Positions 32,010-44,600 are shown, numbered from the stretch's first letter. The stretch: 64,000 nt of DNA from Deroplatys truncata (GCA_030765065.1 CM060990.1:459380321-459444320); one strand, 5' to 3'. The notes: generated by a model from the letters alone, not told the origin. Numbers and translations are program-made.

Positions 32010-33597
32010 GGCCACCGAAGTCGACGCCCTCGTCGACACAAGGAAAATAAAGATAATAAGAAACATGAAAAGAACAAAACAAAATGACATACAAAAATGA
32101 CATACACATGTGTGATGAACCAAAATATAACAATAATATACATGTGTGATAAGCACCCAGACGACGACACAATATTGCTGGGCGATGTGGAGACACGAGA
32201 AACTAAAGTGCTGTCGACTAATATTGTTAATGCACTTATCTTGAGCACCCCGCACACGCACACACCACGCTGCCTCAGTTCACAGGCACACTACACTGCG
32301 CAAAATATCGATGGTCTGCTGTAACTGTTTGTGGGTGATTTTATACAGTACCCACAACGACGATTTGTCCTGGTGTAGAATTATCACTGCAGGTCTCTGG
32401 TGATGACAACAGGGTGGGCAGTCGCTGGCTTGGACTGCCCCCCGACATGGTGGCTCCTTATGCCACGGCAGTGTAGTGGCTGCCCGACAGCTTCCCTGTG
32501 GTGTTTCTTGACTTCTGGTGTGCCCCGGGGATGCTCTTGGAGTCTCTCGAGCTCCGCCACAGCAAAAGACTAGAACAAAACCACCAAACAATAAAAAAGG
32601 TGCTCCCACAAACAATCACACATAAAAAGAACGGTATGTCATGTACAATTAAAGATTTTAAAGGTTGAAAAGTTTACACCAAAAATTCTTTTGACATGGG
32701 CAAAGAAAGAGAAAAAAAAAATAAGTACAAATTGGCATAAGAACTAAAATTTATACAGAGTTGCCATCCAAAATTTAACTCACAATGCTTCACAATCCAA
32801 AGAAAACAGTAAAACAGACTCAGAATACATGAACATGACAGAAAAAAACATAACCTTATTTGGGATCCCACTATTAAATCTGAATGACCAGCTGGTATCA
32901 CTAACAAAAGAAAATAAGTGCACTTACAAGACAATCACACATGACAATGAAATGAACTCATTCACACTGACCATGGCCCAAATTACACACAACACTCACT
33001 TAACTATCTACTCAAACTAGTGTATGCATCACTACAAACTACATCCACAATACATCTCCAAACTACGCCACGTGACATGCTTTCAACTACTATTGTCCTA
33101 CTCTTGTCACTAATACAGTTTCTCGTCCACAGTACTATCTTCCTCATCTCATTATAATCAACTCAATCATAATCATAATCAGCATCATCAGCAGTATGCA
33201 ATCAGCATCATTACTTCAGTCATTAAGATCTTTATCGCAACTTTCAAGTTTCTCTTCAAAACAAAACATCTTCACTTACGTGTCTCATTTAACATGCTGT
33301 AAATTCAAAACATCTAACATAGGCATAACCTTCAAGAAATCACATTAATATTTCAGGAATGACACAAATAACATGACATTATACTGTTGCATCCACATCC
33401 TCCAAATGAAAATTAAGTTGGTATTAAACTTTGCTATAGAAGATGGTAATAAACTTGTTGCATAAACAGAAAAAAAAATTATTCACATTACAATCACTTC
33501 CATCCATTTAATCTCTCGTGTGAATTCATCACACACGCTATACTGGGCACGTTACAGCAACACCAATAAGCAAAATCTCTGAAAACATACAACAACT

Positions 33598-33810
33598 GTC
33601 GGGACTACACTGTGGCACTTCCACCGAAGCTGACATCATCTCGTCTCTTCTCATCTCTCCTCATCTCACACTAACACCGTCGGGGTTACTCTTACGCACA
33701 TCCACCGAGGCAAATCTCAACTCTTATTTCTCACATAACCTCACACTACGCCATCGGGGTTACTCTTTGGCACTCCCACCGAGGCAAATCTCACATATAT
33801 CACATAACCT
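33598..33810 (+). repeat. Short minisatellite inside the second LTR element
   Basis: Three units start at about 33598, 33680 and 33752. Each has TCGGG(G)TTACTC or TCGGGACTAC, then CAC.TCCACCGA(G/A)GC, then a C/T/A-rich CTCA stretch. Confidence 0.65.
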
Positions 33811-34606
33811 CAAATACACACATACATACACACACTATTCATGCAACAATTTTCTGCAAATAAAAAATCACAGCATCATTATGAAACCCAAAATCAAATC
33901 GAGTCAAGTCAAATCAAATCATATCAAATCAAATCGAATGCAACAAAACAACATCACATCATTACTCAAAACAATATGGTCACATAACATTCCTGAAAAT
34001 GAAAGCTCAATTAAGCACATAGTACACCTGAAACACATTCCTGCAGCATAATACAACAAAACAAATGATTTGCAGTTCCCAAAACATAATTTAAAATTTA
34101 AGTTACACCCAAAAGAATAATACACTTTTAATTTAGCAGAGACAGTCATAGCACATATTCCTGAAAAGCAAAGCTTAATTAAGCATCAGTCAGTGAAACA
34201 ATAAATTTAGCATACCTGTGTGAGTCGTAAAACTGTTTCATTCGTCCAAACTTTAGCACTCACAATGTTTACATACTTACAGGTGATTTTTCTTTTCTCT
34301 TACACGTTTACCACAAAATTCCAGTGCAAATTTTCCAAAATCTGGTAACACACGTACAGCTGGTTCATCAACATCCACATCGTACTGGTCCATATTAGAA
34401 GCACATCAAACCTAATTAGGTGCAGATACTGGCAAGGTTGGTAGCTCCTGAAACTTTTACTTACATGAGTAACTGCGAAAGATTTTCCCCTAAAAATATG
34501 CATTGCGGAATTAAATAAACCAAACTGGGCAACGGTGAAGCAAAATTATCATCATTATCATTTTCTCAGAGCGGCCATTAGCAGTAGTAGCGAACATTTC
34601 AAAATT

Positions 34607-34837
34607 CTAAAGTAACTCATACGCCGACAACTTGCTGGAATTCTCCACGTGAGAGGGGTCAATGACCGGGCGGCAGACAGCTGACTGCGTTGCACGGGCC
34701 ACGACAGGCGGATTAGACATCACTGATAACTGAGTAACAACAGGTGTACTAACACTGGACATAGATTCCTCTTCACTGTGCTCGCTAACTGGAGCAATTG
34801 CTATAGCAGATTTCTGCGTAGTACGTCGCTTAGGCAT
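34607..34837 (-). CDS. Short ORF (76 aa) in the second LTR element, unrecognised
   Basis: It starts at an ATG (34835-34837) in fair context and encodes a basic start (MPKRR) followed by Ser/Val/Thr/Glu-rich sequence. It lies about 1.1 kb downstream of the primer site, where gag would begin, and may be the stub of a lost gag; no domain supports this. It could equally be a chance frame. Confidence 0.3.
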   Translation of the reverse strand: MPKRRTTQKSAIAIAPVSEHSEEESMSSVSTPVVTQLSVMSNPPVVARATQSAVCRPVIDPSHVENSSKLSAYELL

Positions 34838-35950
34838 GATTGCAGCACAAAAGTTTACGCAACCAGTAAATAAACAGTATGACAAAGCAATACAGATTAC
34901 ACCAAACTAAACACTTATAGCATCACATGAATGTAAGTAGCAAGATTAGAACATAGCCAAATAAAACAGTTCCAGAAAGAATACAATTAAGCGCCCGCGG
35001 CGAAATATCAGAAAATTATACCAACATACGGTCTACACAAGCCACTTGGATACAATACCAAGATTTTTTTTAATCAGAATGAACACATGGAAGAAAACAA
35101 AATGATAGCTTCAGTGAGAAACCTCGAACTGGAAGTTAAGAAAACCACGTCACACCTACTGTGACCACCGCTAACATTATCTCAAAAGGAGCAGAATACA
35201 GACTTGCAAATTATACGTAGCACACAAAACTTCTCTTTTTTCTTTTAAAACAAATGTATCTGACCTGATACACACACGCAAATAAACGCGCCAAAACACG
35301 TGCTGAGGAAGACTGGTTTCACAAGCTAAAATTATTGCTGAAATGCATGACCACGCGGGAATTACATAACACACGTGCGTACATAAAAGTTACACGAAAA
35401 ATGTCCCAGAAAAGTATAATAAACAGCTAGAAATCACAATCACTGGAATATAAAGTTATACGTTTCCAAACCACTGCTAATAAGCACAGAAAACAAGATT
35501 TTCAACTAGATGGCCAACACGTGACGAGCACATTTTCAAAGCTACAAATATCTCGCTCGTTATCTTACTCGTTTCACAACTCAACTTTCACAAAAACATT
35601 TTTGAAAATAACCAGCACGAACCACTTAGCACAGCAATACAATTCAAAGAAAATGAAGCCAAAACAAGGGGAAAATGGAGTCAGAAGTTTTAGCGTCACG
35701 CCGGCAGACAATGGAAAATTGCATAAATGAGCTCAAAATTAAAATTTCGAAACCAGACTTTCAGATATGATAGTAACAAAATTTAGAATAAGAGAATCAC
35801 AAATTAAAGCATAAAAATCCTTACCCTTAAGCCAGAAACAAATTTAGATTTTTCGCGACCACGTGGAGGACCACAACCGTTACATTTTAGAGGGAAAAAA
35901 AATTTTGCACTTGAAAATCTCACAACAAATTCAATTATACCAGCCAAACT

Positions 35951-35968
35951 ACTCGGTGCCTCACACCA
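35951..35968 (-). promoter_or_regulatory. Primer binding site of the second LTR element
   Basis: Minus strand TGGTGTGAGGCACCGAGT starts two bases (AT) from the LTR edge. TGG fits a tRNA CCA end; I cannot name the tRNA with confidence. Confidence 0.6.
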
Positions 35969-35970
35969 AT

Positions 35971-36453
35971 TGTCGTATGCCTCACTTTGTATTATTTTCA
36001 ACTTCAGAGGAGAGCTACTCGCTTGAGAGAGGGATCGTTAACCAAACAAAGAACTTTAATTTACGAGGCAACGACGAAGGGCGCAGCTAAGTTAAATCTC
36101 GAAATAATTACTACACCAACACAATGCCTGGCTTAAGGGAGAGGAAAGGATTCTATTCTACCATAATTAAAAGTTAAAAAGCGTGGATGGCACAGAATTT
36201 ATTGGATGAAGTTAGTTACATACCTTTGCCCATTGCCTGCCGACGAGGACATCGTGTGTTAGCAGTTTCCCGTCTGTCTCACCCGAAGCCTACTCACTGA
36301 ATCCCACAAGAAGCCCCACGCCAAGCTCGGCGTCAGTAACGCTATCCCCTCCTAGACACACTGTTTCCCCTGATTCGCCCCTACTCACAGACAAACTGCC
36401 GTGCTTCGGAGTCCAGAGAGCGTCTTAACATTAATATCTGTGCACATGCCACA
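35971..36453 (-). repeat. 5' LTR of the second LTR element
   Basis: Near-identical to 31525-32000, with seven extra bases (TATCCCC-type) near 36345. Confidence 0.88.
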
Positions 36454-36464
36454 ATATATATATG

Positions 36465-36670
36465 GAAGTTTAGACACGTTACGAGGCTCCGAAATTCTTT
36501 GAAAATATTGTTGACAACAAATCAGATTCTCAAGCACCACATAACATGTTTCTTATTATTCTTTTAATAAGGTATTTTACAACAAATTTCACGCGTGACT
36601 TGACTGAAAATCATTTAGAAGGAGATGTTTGTTTTTTTTTCTAGAATAATAGAGTTCAAATATGTATATA
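36465..36670 (+). repeat. Local repeat copy 2
   Basis: It begins AAGTTTAGACAC and contains the ATTCTTTGAAAATATTGTTG core at 36493-36512. It resembles 31326-31524, and its start recurs at about 36943-36998 (copy 3, partial). Confidence 0.6.
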
Positions 36671-36671
36671 C

Positions 36672-36725
36672 AACGGATCTCCCGGTCTCCGTCCGGTTGC
36701 TGTAACCACTGAGCTACCCTGGCAA
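36672..36725 (-). mobile_element. tRNA-like head, SINE fragment
   Basis: The minus strand reads CCAGGGTAGCTCAGTGGTTAC, an A-box region, followed by an ACCGGGAGATCCG-like end. No complete cloverleaf or B box is present, so it is a SINE remnant rather than a tRNA gene. Confidence 0.45.
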
Positions 36726-36932
36726 CAAGCCGACACGACATTAAATTCTCCAACTGATTCGCATTTTTCCATTTAAATCACATGGAGATCTCAAATTGTA
36801 TGGAGATGAGGTACCCCAATAGAGACTTACAATGTTGTAAGTACTTTAATGGCATTGAATTTTTCAGTCATCTGATTCTACCTCTCCAACCTTGTCCAAC
36901 ACACGGCTTGTGTGGAAGAACAATTAATTCCC

Positions 36933-36998
36933 ATGTATATACAAGTTTAGACACTCTAAGAGTTTCCGAAATTCTTTGAAATTGTTGTTGGCAATGCA
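36933..36998 (+). repeat. Local repeat copy 3 (partial)
   Basis: It carries AAGTTTAGACAC and then CCGAAATTCTTTGAAA, in the same order as copy 2. Confidence 0.5.
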
Positions 36999-36999
36999 A

Positions 37000-38074
37000 T
37001 ATTTCGCTAACGAAGGAGTGAGAGATGGGCGTTACTACCGCCCATGTGGCATATGGACTCGGGTACTACCTACCACCCGCATTTACCTGCATTCAGAATT
37101 TCTAACATATGTTTCTAAAATCCTACGAGGACGCCTTCAAAAACCTACAAATTTGTAATAAAATCTCCACATTTCGTATGTAGATATTATTATCGCTAGA
37201 CCAGACTTCAAAACTACCCACTGCAGAGGATCGCAGTGCTGTGTACACAAAACATATACACAATGCAAATAAAGTATGCGGTAATAGTTGCTTCTCATTT
37301 TGTAAAGCAGAACTTCGATTCTCTGCACAGGATTACAACCTAACTGGACAGGTTACTTTTTTAAATAAACCTAGGATGTGTAAGTTTCCAGGTATGAATG
37401 CATTATTGTAATTGCGTACTACAACTATTATGATGAAAAATCTCGGAATTTACTATTAGCTATTAATTTAATATAATATAAATTTTCATAATCAAAGTTG
37501 TGATTGAATAAGCCGTAATCTTACCAGACCCTTAAAAAGCGCTAAATTGGCAACTTCCTGTATTATGTGTTATGCCCTAGCCAAATGCGCAATATTTTCC
37601 ATTAACCACAATTCGGACGTTTAAATTGCGCATTCAGGGTTTTACAGAGTTTCAAGTTGGGCAGTGATCTAGGGAATGTTGAGTTAATGTATTAAACGAA
37701 GATTGGCCTTTGTAATGTTGCTTTTTTAATAGTTTTCACATTAGGAACAAAATTAAGAGGTTGCATTTTTATTTCCCAAACTTCTGTAGAATCTAATACA
37801 GCCGTAGACTAAGAAAAACTAGCATTGTAATTTTAATTAATTTTCATAAAAAAATCTTTACAAAGTTTAGCGGCTGAGGTGGCGTTATAACGTAACTTTG
37901 TCTATTCTAATTGGCTTTGTGAACAACCTGTTAGAAAACTAACTTCACGGTTGCATTTTGCATCCTCCAGTTTAAAGACTATTTCCTTTCATTTCATTTC
38001 ATTTCACTCCCTATCACGTAGCATGCTAAACTTCTTATTCAAATATAAAACTATTAGCTTTAATTTAAATTATA
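37000..38074. other. No recognisable feature
   Basis: This is AT-rich sequence with short unassigned frames and a short (ATTTC)n stretch at about 37989-38007. Confidence 0.4.
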
Positions 38075-38085
38075 TTCTATTGTTA

Positions 38086-38479
38086 GGGCGGCGCCGTGGC
38101 CGAGTGGTTAGATCGCTCGACTCTCACCGAGGCGACCCGGATTCAATCCCAGGGACCCGCATGTGGGATTTGTGGTGGACAAAGCGGCGTCTGGGCGGAT
38201 TTTCTCCGGGTTCTCCGGGTTCTCCGGTTTCTCCCGCCATTCATTCCACCAATTGCTCCATTATCACCTTTCCTTTCACCCATTTCACCATCATTTCGTT
38301 TCATCTACTTCCTTCCTCCCATACCAGGCATCAGGCTGATCACCCATCCTGGATATTCTGTCTGATGCATGAGTGTCTCCTCCTCGACGGGCCTCTGACC
38401 CCAGGCACCCGCCTGTAAGTCCTGGGGGTGTAAGTTCTACATAAGAGGAGGTTAAACAGAGAAAGAAGAAGAAGAGATG
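38086..38479 (+). mobile_element. tRNA-derived SINE with target-site duplication
   Basis: The head has an A box, TGGCCGAGTGG (38097-38107), and a B box, GGATTCAATCC (38139-38149), so it derives from a tRNA of the Ser/Leu type. The body contains repeated TTCTCCGGG motifs, and the 3' end is (AAG)n-rich. Flanks TTCTATTGTTA (38075-38085) and TTCTATGTTA (38480-38489) are a near-perfect target duplication. The 155- and 89-codon frames here belong to the SINE and are not genes. Confidence 0.82.
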
Positions 38480-38489
38480 TTCTATGTTA

Positions 38490-40654
38490 AAATGGCTAAT
38501 TTAATGAAAGATTCTGCTTATGTGTGAAATAGCGAAAGGGCAAGATTATAAAATACATTTGAATGCTTCTTATTGTGACTGGAAGGGTAAGTGTAACATT
38601 TGGTTTCCTTTATATGTTTTTTTTTAATTTTCTGGTCCAGATTTCCCACCTTAAATATTTTACAGCTTCCATAAGCTAAAATACCAGACGGCAATAACAG
38701 CAGGTATGCTTTAATTTTTTATGTAGTCGTTTGTTGATATAAATAAGGTGTTATTTTTAACATTGAATTTCTGAGAAAAAAATTCTTAAACGTTTCAAAA
38801 CAGAAAAAGCATATCATATTTGAGCAGAAATTTTATTTATGTTTGAAGCTTATATTTAAGAATTTAGGTATTTAAAAGATGTAACTTTTAAAATACAGTA
38901 ACATTATAGATCACTGGTTTTTAAAATAAATTGCCATAAATAATTTTTTTTTAAGTTTGGGAAAATATAATTTGCGAAGTCTATCATTGTGATACCCGAA
39001 ATCTTTAGTTGAAACAGGTAACACATACAGAGAAGCAGTGCAATTAAGGGATAAAATTTGAAGTGATCTAGGAGTACCAGAAAGGAAAGGAGAAATTACA
39101 ATTTTTGCATGTGTTCAAGTTTTTGCAGTTGAAAACCCATTTATAAATATGGTGCTGTATATTTTCTTTTATTTAAAAGTAATTTCTAAAAGTTTGCGTT
39201 AAAACTGTAGATATTTTCCTCAAAAGTTAAAACATACCCTTTGTTCTATTTAAAATGTATATCACTGCACCTCATTCATTCCTTTATGGTGCCACTTTCC
39301 TGTTCGGTGTAGATGATAATTTTTTTGTTCGCGCATTCCAACAGTTCTACGAAAGTTAATGAGTGTTATTGGGCCCAAACATGAGCATATGCTATAAATG
39401 GATTTTTGCGCTCTGTATCCTTTAGTCCTCCCGGACAATGTACCCCAAAGGGATGCACCAAAACAGGTGTATATCGAAAAATATAGCACGTTATTACGGA
39501 TCATTATTATTGGTCCATTAGTAAACCCCCAAAGCATAACGCCGCTTATGGGTCACTACAGCAATATTCTTCCTGTTGAATCTACGTTTGGCACAGTGTT
39601 ATATGGCTTTTTGGGTATGTGGCCACATTTTACGTGAACAAAGTTCATACAGGATGCAAAAAACATGCTATCCAGACTTCAGGTAAACATATAGAGGATT
39701 AGAATATATTCTGCTTTGTTTCCACAACAGAGCAACCTTCGGTCAGCAAGGATTCCTTGAAAACGCTTAGACTGGCAGTGCTGAAGACTTAGTTTAGGCC
39801 TAATGTTTCTCCACACAGGCTCAACGTTCTTAAAGGATCCTTTACCTTTTCTTTCAGAAAAAAATGCATTATCAGAGACAGGTAGAATTTTAAACATGTG
39901 GCTTTAAACCATGGCTCTTAGCGCTATGGGAACAAGGACTTTTACGATAAGCAGTGTGTAGAATTCAATTTGCGTGCTAAACATTTTCGTGTCACAACGT
40001 TCTAGTAAATTTTACGTTTTTTATTAACATCTTTACATTACCCCAATTTTTGTAAAATTTAATAAAATATGCTTTCAACAAACACATTTTATTTTCATCA
40101 CTTTGCATGATTGTTTCTCCCTTCGTTAATATTTCCATTATTAGTGAATCGGGCGTCCTATTAAAATATTAGTATGACGCTGATCTGAGACAGGAATTGG
40201 CTAAAACTCCAGGGAGACTAGGAAAGCCTGTTGGAACATGTAGTATGATTTACTGTTGGGAAAAAGGTTCATTGTATGTTACTCTCTGTCCAATTAGTAA
40301 GGTAGGTACCAGGTATTGAAGTAAAGAGCAGTGAAATACTGGTGAATATTAAACCACGAAATTTAGCTCGATAAGGATAAGTTTTCATTAATGAAGAAGC
40401 ATGGTTTTATCGCACAAAATAATACTAATAGGTAGTAAAATGGTTTCTCAGAAAATATTGAAAAGCTACTTATAGCGTATTACATGTAGAGCCAAGTCTA
40501 GCAAGAGTAACCAATGACATATTTTGCTCCTTCAGTGTAAGAGTTTTGTAGACTAAGGATCTATACAGCATTTTATTTACTGTATTCCTTCTGGCAGTGT
40601 ATGATTAAATATTACAGATACAACAACTCTGCTCCGGGATTATATGCGCATATT
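38490..40654. other. No recognisable feature
   Basis: This is AT-rich DNA. Frames at 39262-39537 (minus) and 39398-39637 (plus) overlap on opposite strands and show no familiar motif. Confidence 0.4.
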
Positions 40655-40885
40655 TTTCTCTTCTTTCTCCCTTCTGACATCATCACACTCTCCCTCCCTC
40701 TTTTTCTCCTTCTGACCCTCTCTCTCTCACTCAGTGCCTCCATTTCTTTCTTTCACGCCCTCTGGCACTCTCCTCGTTCTCCCTAAATGCTCCTCCTTGT
40801 TCATTTTTCTCTCGCCCCTCTCTCTTCCTTTTGAACCTCATTTCTACTCTCCCCATCGCCCTCATCCCCCCTCTCTCTTTGTGGA
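40655..40885 (+). repeat. Pyrimidine-rich low-complexity tract
   Basis: About 230 bases consist mostly of C and T (CTCTCCCTCCCTC-like). The open frames over it are compositional artefacts. Confidence 0.7.
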
Positions 40886-41094
40886 GTTCAACATGTCATG
40901 TGTTGTTTGGAATACCAGTAGCGAAACTGCTTTTACTGGGTTTTAAAAAAACTAAACCATAAGCGAAGGTCTAACAGACCACAAACTTATACTCTTCATT
41001 ATGCTTGCTATGCGAACGGAACTGTACTTTTCCTCGTGGTAACCACTTTATGTATACAAATAATAGAACCGAAATATGTGTATATCCTCATATA

Positions 41095-41459
41095 CAGGGT
41101 GGACCATTTAAGTTGTGACTGTACAATATTTCCAAAACTAAGCGTTGTAGAAAGAAATGTCTTTCATAAAAGTTGCTTGATATTATGGGGGAAAGTAAAA
41201 TGTCATTAGTCGTGTTTTGTTTGGAGGACGTTATGATAGTCATTTTAGGGTCAATTTAATTTTTTTTTAAATTGGAACCTACAATTAGGGTCAAATTAAA
41301 TTGACCCTAAAATGACCATCACAACGTCCTCCAAATAAAATATGATTAATGGCATTTACTTTCCACCATAATATCAAGCAACTTTTATGAAAGACATTTC
41401 TTTCTACAACGCTTAGTTTTGGAGATGTTGTAGTGTCTCAACTTAGATGGTCCACTCTG
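41095..41459. mobile_element. Foldback MITE with TA duplication
   Basis: It starts CAGGGTGGACCATTTAAG and ends in the inverse, GATGGTCCACTCTG. The arms are near-perfect inverted repeats about 165 bases long around a short AT-rich centre (about 41262-41280), including TTGACCCTAAAATGACCAT in both arms. TA flanks both ends (41093-41094, 41460-41461). Ends and duplication fit the Tc1/mariner superfamily. There is no coding capacity. Confidence 0.85.
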
Positions 41460-41461
41460 TA

Positions 41462-42497
41462 TATCCGCCCTATCGAAATGCGGTAAATAACAATTATTAA
41501 CAAAATACTATGATTATAAAGCTTTATTTTGGAAACGTTGTTAAAAAATCTGAACAATGGACAATGCATTGCTTTACAATTCCCTCTTTGGGGAAAGTCA
41601 TTAAGGTACCAAGTAGTCTATTTTCTAAGTGAGAGCTAAGATATTATACATCAAGTTTCATAACAATCGGATGACCATTGTTGCTTGAAAAAGTAAAAAT
41701 CAGACGCTCACATAGTTAAAGCTATTATCTTTGGATTCAAGGTAGTTCATCATATATGTTAACATTAGTTATTCACCCGGCTTCGAAATTATCAGAAAAC
41801 ATTGGTTGTAATGTGATTATGCGTATAATACACAAAACATAACAAGCAAAGTTTTAAAACAAAGTGTTGTAAAGTTGCTGTTAACAATCTAGTGTCGAAG
41901 ATATTTTGGCAATATAAATTTCATACTGTCTCTCCTTCTAGCCACTAACAACACAACTCAACAAGTACTTCAGGCGCGTTGGAGCTTCAGCTCGTTCCAG
42001 TCCCAATATTTGTCGGTTTCTAAATCAAAATTCACGTAACATAAGATAAGTGGAAGTAGACTATTTCCTTAGTCTCCACACTCTCCGGACACAAATTATA
42101 GCTGAGATTTTAGAGGCATTTTAAAGTCCTTGTGTACGCAAGCTGTAGGAGTATTCATAATTGTACTATGTAAGGCCGTTAAATAATAGTAAATGTTCTA
42201 CAAATACATCAGCGCATCCCGAATTCATTTCAACGGTGGGTTGGTACATGCCTCCGTGATTACAAGCAGTTTATATATACCGCGCAAAAATGAGCAAAGC
42301 GAAGCAAATGAGCTCTAACATAAAAAAATCGTTTCCGGGCCTATGTTTAATAAAATACTGCACTGCTCATTTACTCTGAGTTCGTGCGTATTTTCTTTAC
42401 TCACATCTATCGGTGGAGGAGCCCTTACCTGGAAACGTTCGGATCATGGGAAAAAAATACACAAAAAAACGGATGTCACCGACAACCGTTTAATAGC
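41462..42497. other. No recognisable feature
   Basis: This is AT-rich, unique-looking sequence without long frames or repeats. Confidence 0.4.
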
Positions 42498-42498
42498 A

Positions 42499-42520
42499 CA
42501 ATAATAATGATAATAATAGT

Positions 42521-42587
<67 letters not shown>
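42499..42587 (+). repeat. (AAT)n microsatellite
   Basis: It is about 29 trinucleotide units, interrupted near its start and uninterrupted from about 42525. Confidence 0.9.
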
Positions 42588-42934
42588 GTACACTTGATCG
42601 CATGTAGCCCGATTTTAACATGACAAGAAAGTGAATCTTAAATGTATAATATGCGAGTCTGTTCACACTATATTTCATTTGATAGTCATATAATACACGT
42701 TCGGAGAAAGGAACACAGTTGAGATAAAGAAACCACAGTACGTGCCTACAGCGTGGCCACGCACTCAGCAACAGCAACTCGTCCCACTCTCATGGCCACT
42801 CGGCCTTACATAAATGTCCCGATTTGGAAAACTGGTAAAACTGAATAAAACACCCAAGAATATAACAACTTGCATAAACCCTACAAATTAACAATTTAAG
42901 AACAGGAATATAATTTGGATATAACAATTTAAAT

Positions 42935-44156
42935 TAGGGATGGGACCTCGATACCTCAATACTATCGATACTCAGTAGTATCGAAGTATATCTAATTCTT
43001 TGAGATAAACCTCCTATACTTTTTCGACACTTTTACATTTTTAAGTTTTGCATTATTGAAAGTTGTTGCGTTTAACTTTATGCTAGACAAGGAATGAAGG
43101 GGGTTGAGACTTCGCGTAATTACCTCGCACGTGTCCCTCAAAGATTGTAGGACTATAGTTCTTGATAGGCCTTGACTGCGTTTTCTGAGTGTGATTCAAT
43201 GCAACATTCCACAGACTCTTTGTCTAAATGAAATCACGCAAAACAATAGGGGAAGGAGTAGAGGTGCTCGTGTAACATGCAGTGTTGACTGAGTTGTGAA
43301 TGAAGCTGATTTAGCTGGCGCACTAAATCACGTTTCTGCAATAGCCTGACTTGGTGGCTCACTCTCAGCCATTACATTCACCTACACCGGTGACCAAAAT
43401 CTGTGAATCCAGCAGAAACCACTAAGCCTAAATCAGAACTTAATACGTGAGATATTAAAGCGCATGGAAACATTTGCTCTTTCCTTGCATCTGTTAGTTT
43501 GTGCTTACGCAAGTCAAACCTTTGTATTAAACTGTATGTGGTATTGTATGAGAGTGGGCGGTAGAGAGGCTTAATCCACAAACTCACTATGTTTCAGTGT
43601 GTTATATGGATAATTGCTTATTACCGGATAAAAAAAAATACATATGTTATTGTAGTTGTGAATGGCGATAGAATAGTGTAACGCACACTTATTTTTAGTT
43701 TTTTGAGTTTCATGTAAAATATATATTAGTTTATATTTTCAAGATTGCAGAATAAAGAAGAATTACTAGTTTTTCTATGGATAGAACATTCTTTAAAAGA
43801 ACGTGTTCGGCACAAAACTATAGTTGCATAAAGAGGGAAGTAAAAATATTATTATTGTTATTATTATTATTATAATTATCCTTGAATATTACAGGGGATA
43901 TATAACCTGTAGTATTATCAAGATAAAAAAATTGACGCTAATTGGAGAATGTCAAACAGGAACAATTCCAGAATTAGCATACAGTACAAAATTGGTTACA
44001 TGCGTGTATACACAGAAAACTACTGATAAGAACATAATTCAGTAAACAAGCTAACGCTTTTACAGTTCTTTTTTATAAAGTGAGTATCGAGTATGTATAA
44101 TCGGTGCTCAAAAATCAGTATCGGTATCGAGAAATAGTGGTATCGTCCCATCACTA
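42935..44156. mobile_element. Non-autonomous hAT transposon with perfect 8-bp duplication
   Basis: The left end reads TAGGGATGGGAC and the right end is the inverse of TAGTGATGGGAC. Subterminal regions on both sides are rich in TATCGA/TCGATAC motifs. The 8-bp duplication ATTTAAAT (42927-42934 and 44157-44164) is perfect. Length is 1222 bp, and no transposase motif is present, so it depends on a hAT transposase elsewhere. Confidence 0.88.
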
Positions 44157-44467
44157 ATTTAAATAAACTCCAAAGTTTAACAACTTGAATAAGCCCTGAG
44201 TATTAACAGCGCACGGCAAAAACAGATTACAGCCAAATTACAATTTCAATAACATTTAATGTCCGTCTGTGGCCCCGCGTTCTCGTTAATTCTTTTTCAT
44301 TTCAGATATGATTAATAAGGCGAATTTGCAAGGATCAAAGCTAAGCTAACAGTGACAGTCAGCGCAGACCAAAAAAGTGAAGAAGAAAAAAATTACAGCG
44401 ACACTTACGTCATTACAGGAACTTACCCCGGAATCAGCACACTTACGTCGAGTAGACCAAGAACCGA

Positions 44468-44600
44468 GGGCTGGGCAAATGATACCGCTGCTCGAGCAGG
44501 CTCGAGTAGTTCCGATACTCGACAGTTCTCGATACCTGTCGACACTACTCGAACACTGAGGTCATGACGCAAGTGCGTGAGTTTCAGATGTCTCAAAGGG
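44468..44600 (+). mobile_element. Possible hAT end fragment
   Basis: GGGCTGGGCAAATGATACC, followed by repeated CTCGAGTAG and CGATACTCGA motifs, resembles another hAT terminus. No matching opposite end or duplication was found. Confidence 0.3.

Larger units (their letters stand above)
32010..35950 (-). other. Internal region of the second LTR element, without gag-pol
   Basis: The region is rich in A and C on the plus strand. It contains three imperfect copies of a 70-85 bp unit (33598-33810) and a low-complexity CAAATC-rich tract near 33895-33940. No protease, RT, RNase H or integrase motif is visible in any frame. Confidence 0.7.
31525..36453 (-). mobile_element. Non-autonomous LTR retrotransposon (LARD-like), young insertion
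   Basis: Two direct LTRs of 476 and 483 bp enclose about 4 kb with no gag-pol similarity. Both flanks end in ATAT (31521-31524 and 36454-36457), consistent with a 4-5 bp target duplication in a TA-rich site. Primer site beside the right LTR and polypurine tract beside the left LTR both give minus orientation. The LTRs differ at only a few positions (for example 31583, CAGCAC/CAACAC, GCTGTT/GCAGTT, and a 7-base gap near 31894), so the insertion is recent in relative terms. It must use proteins of another element. Confidence 0.88.

Noticed and set aside
32280-32615. 111-codon minus-strand frame in the second LTR element as a possible envelope or gag
   Set aside because: No motif, no ATG context and no Gag or Env features; composition matches the surrounding non-coding interior.
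37951-38418. 155-codon and 89-codon plus-strand frames
   Set aside because: They cover the SINE at 38086-38479, including its tRNA-like head, and are not conserved coding sequence.
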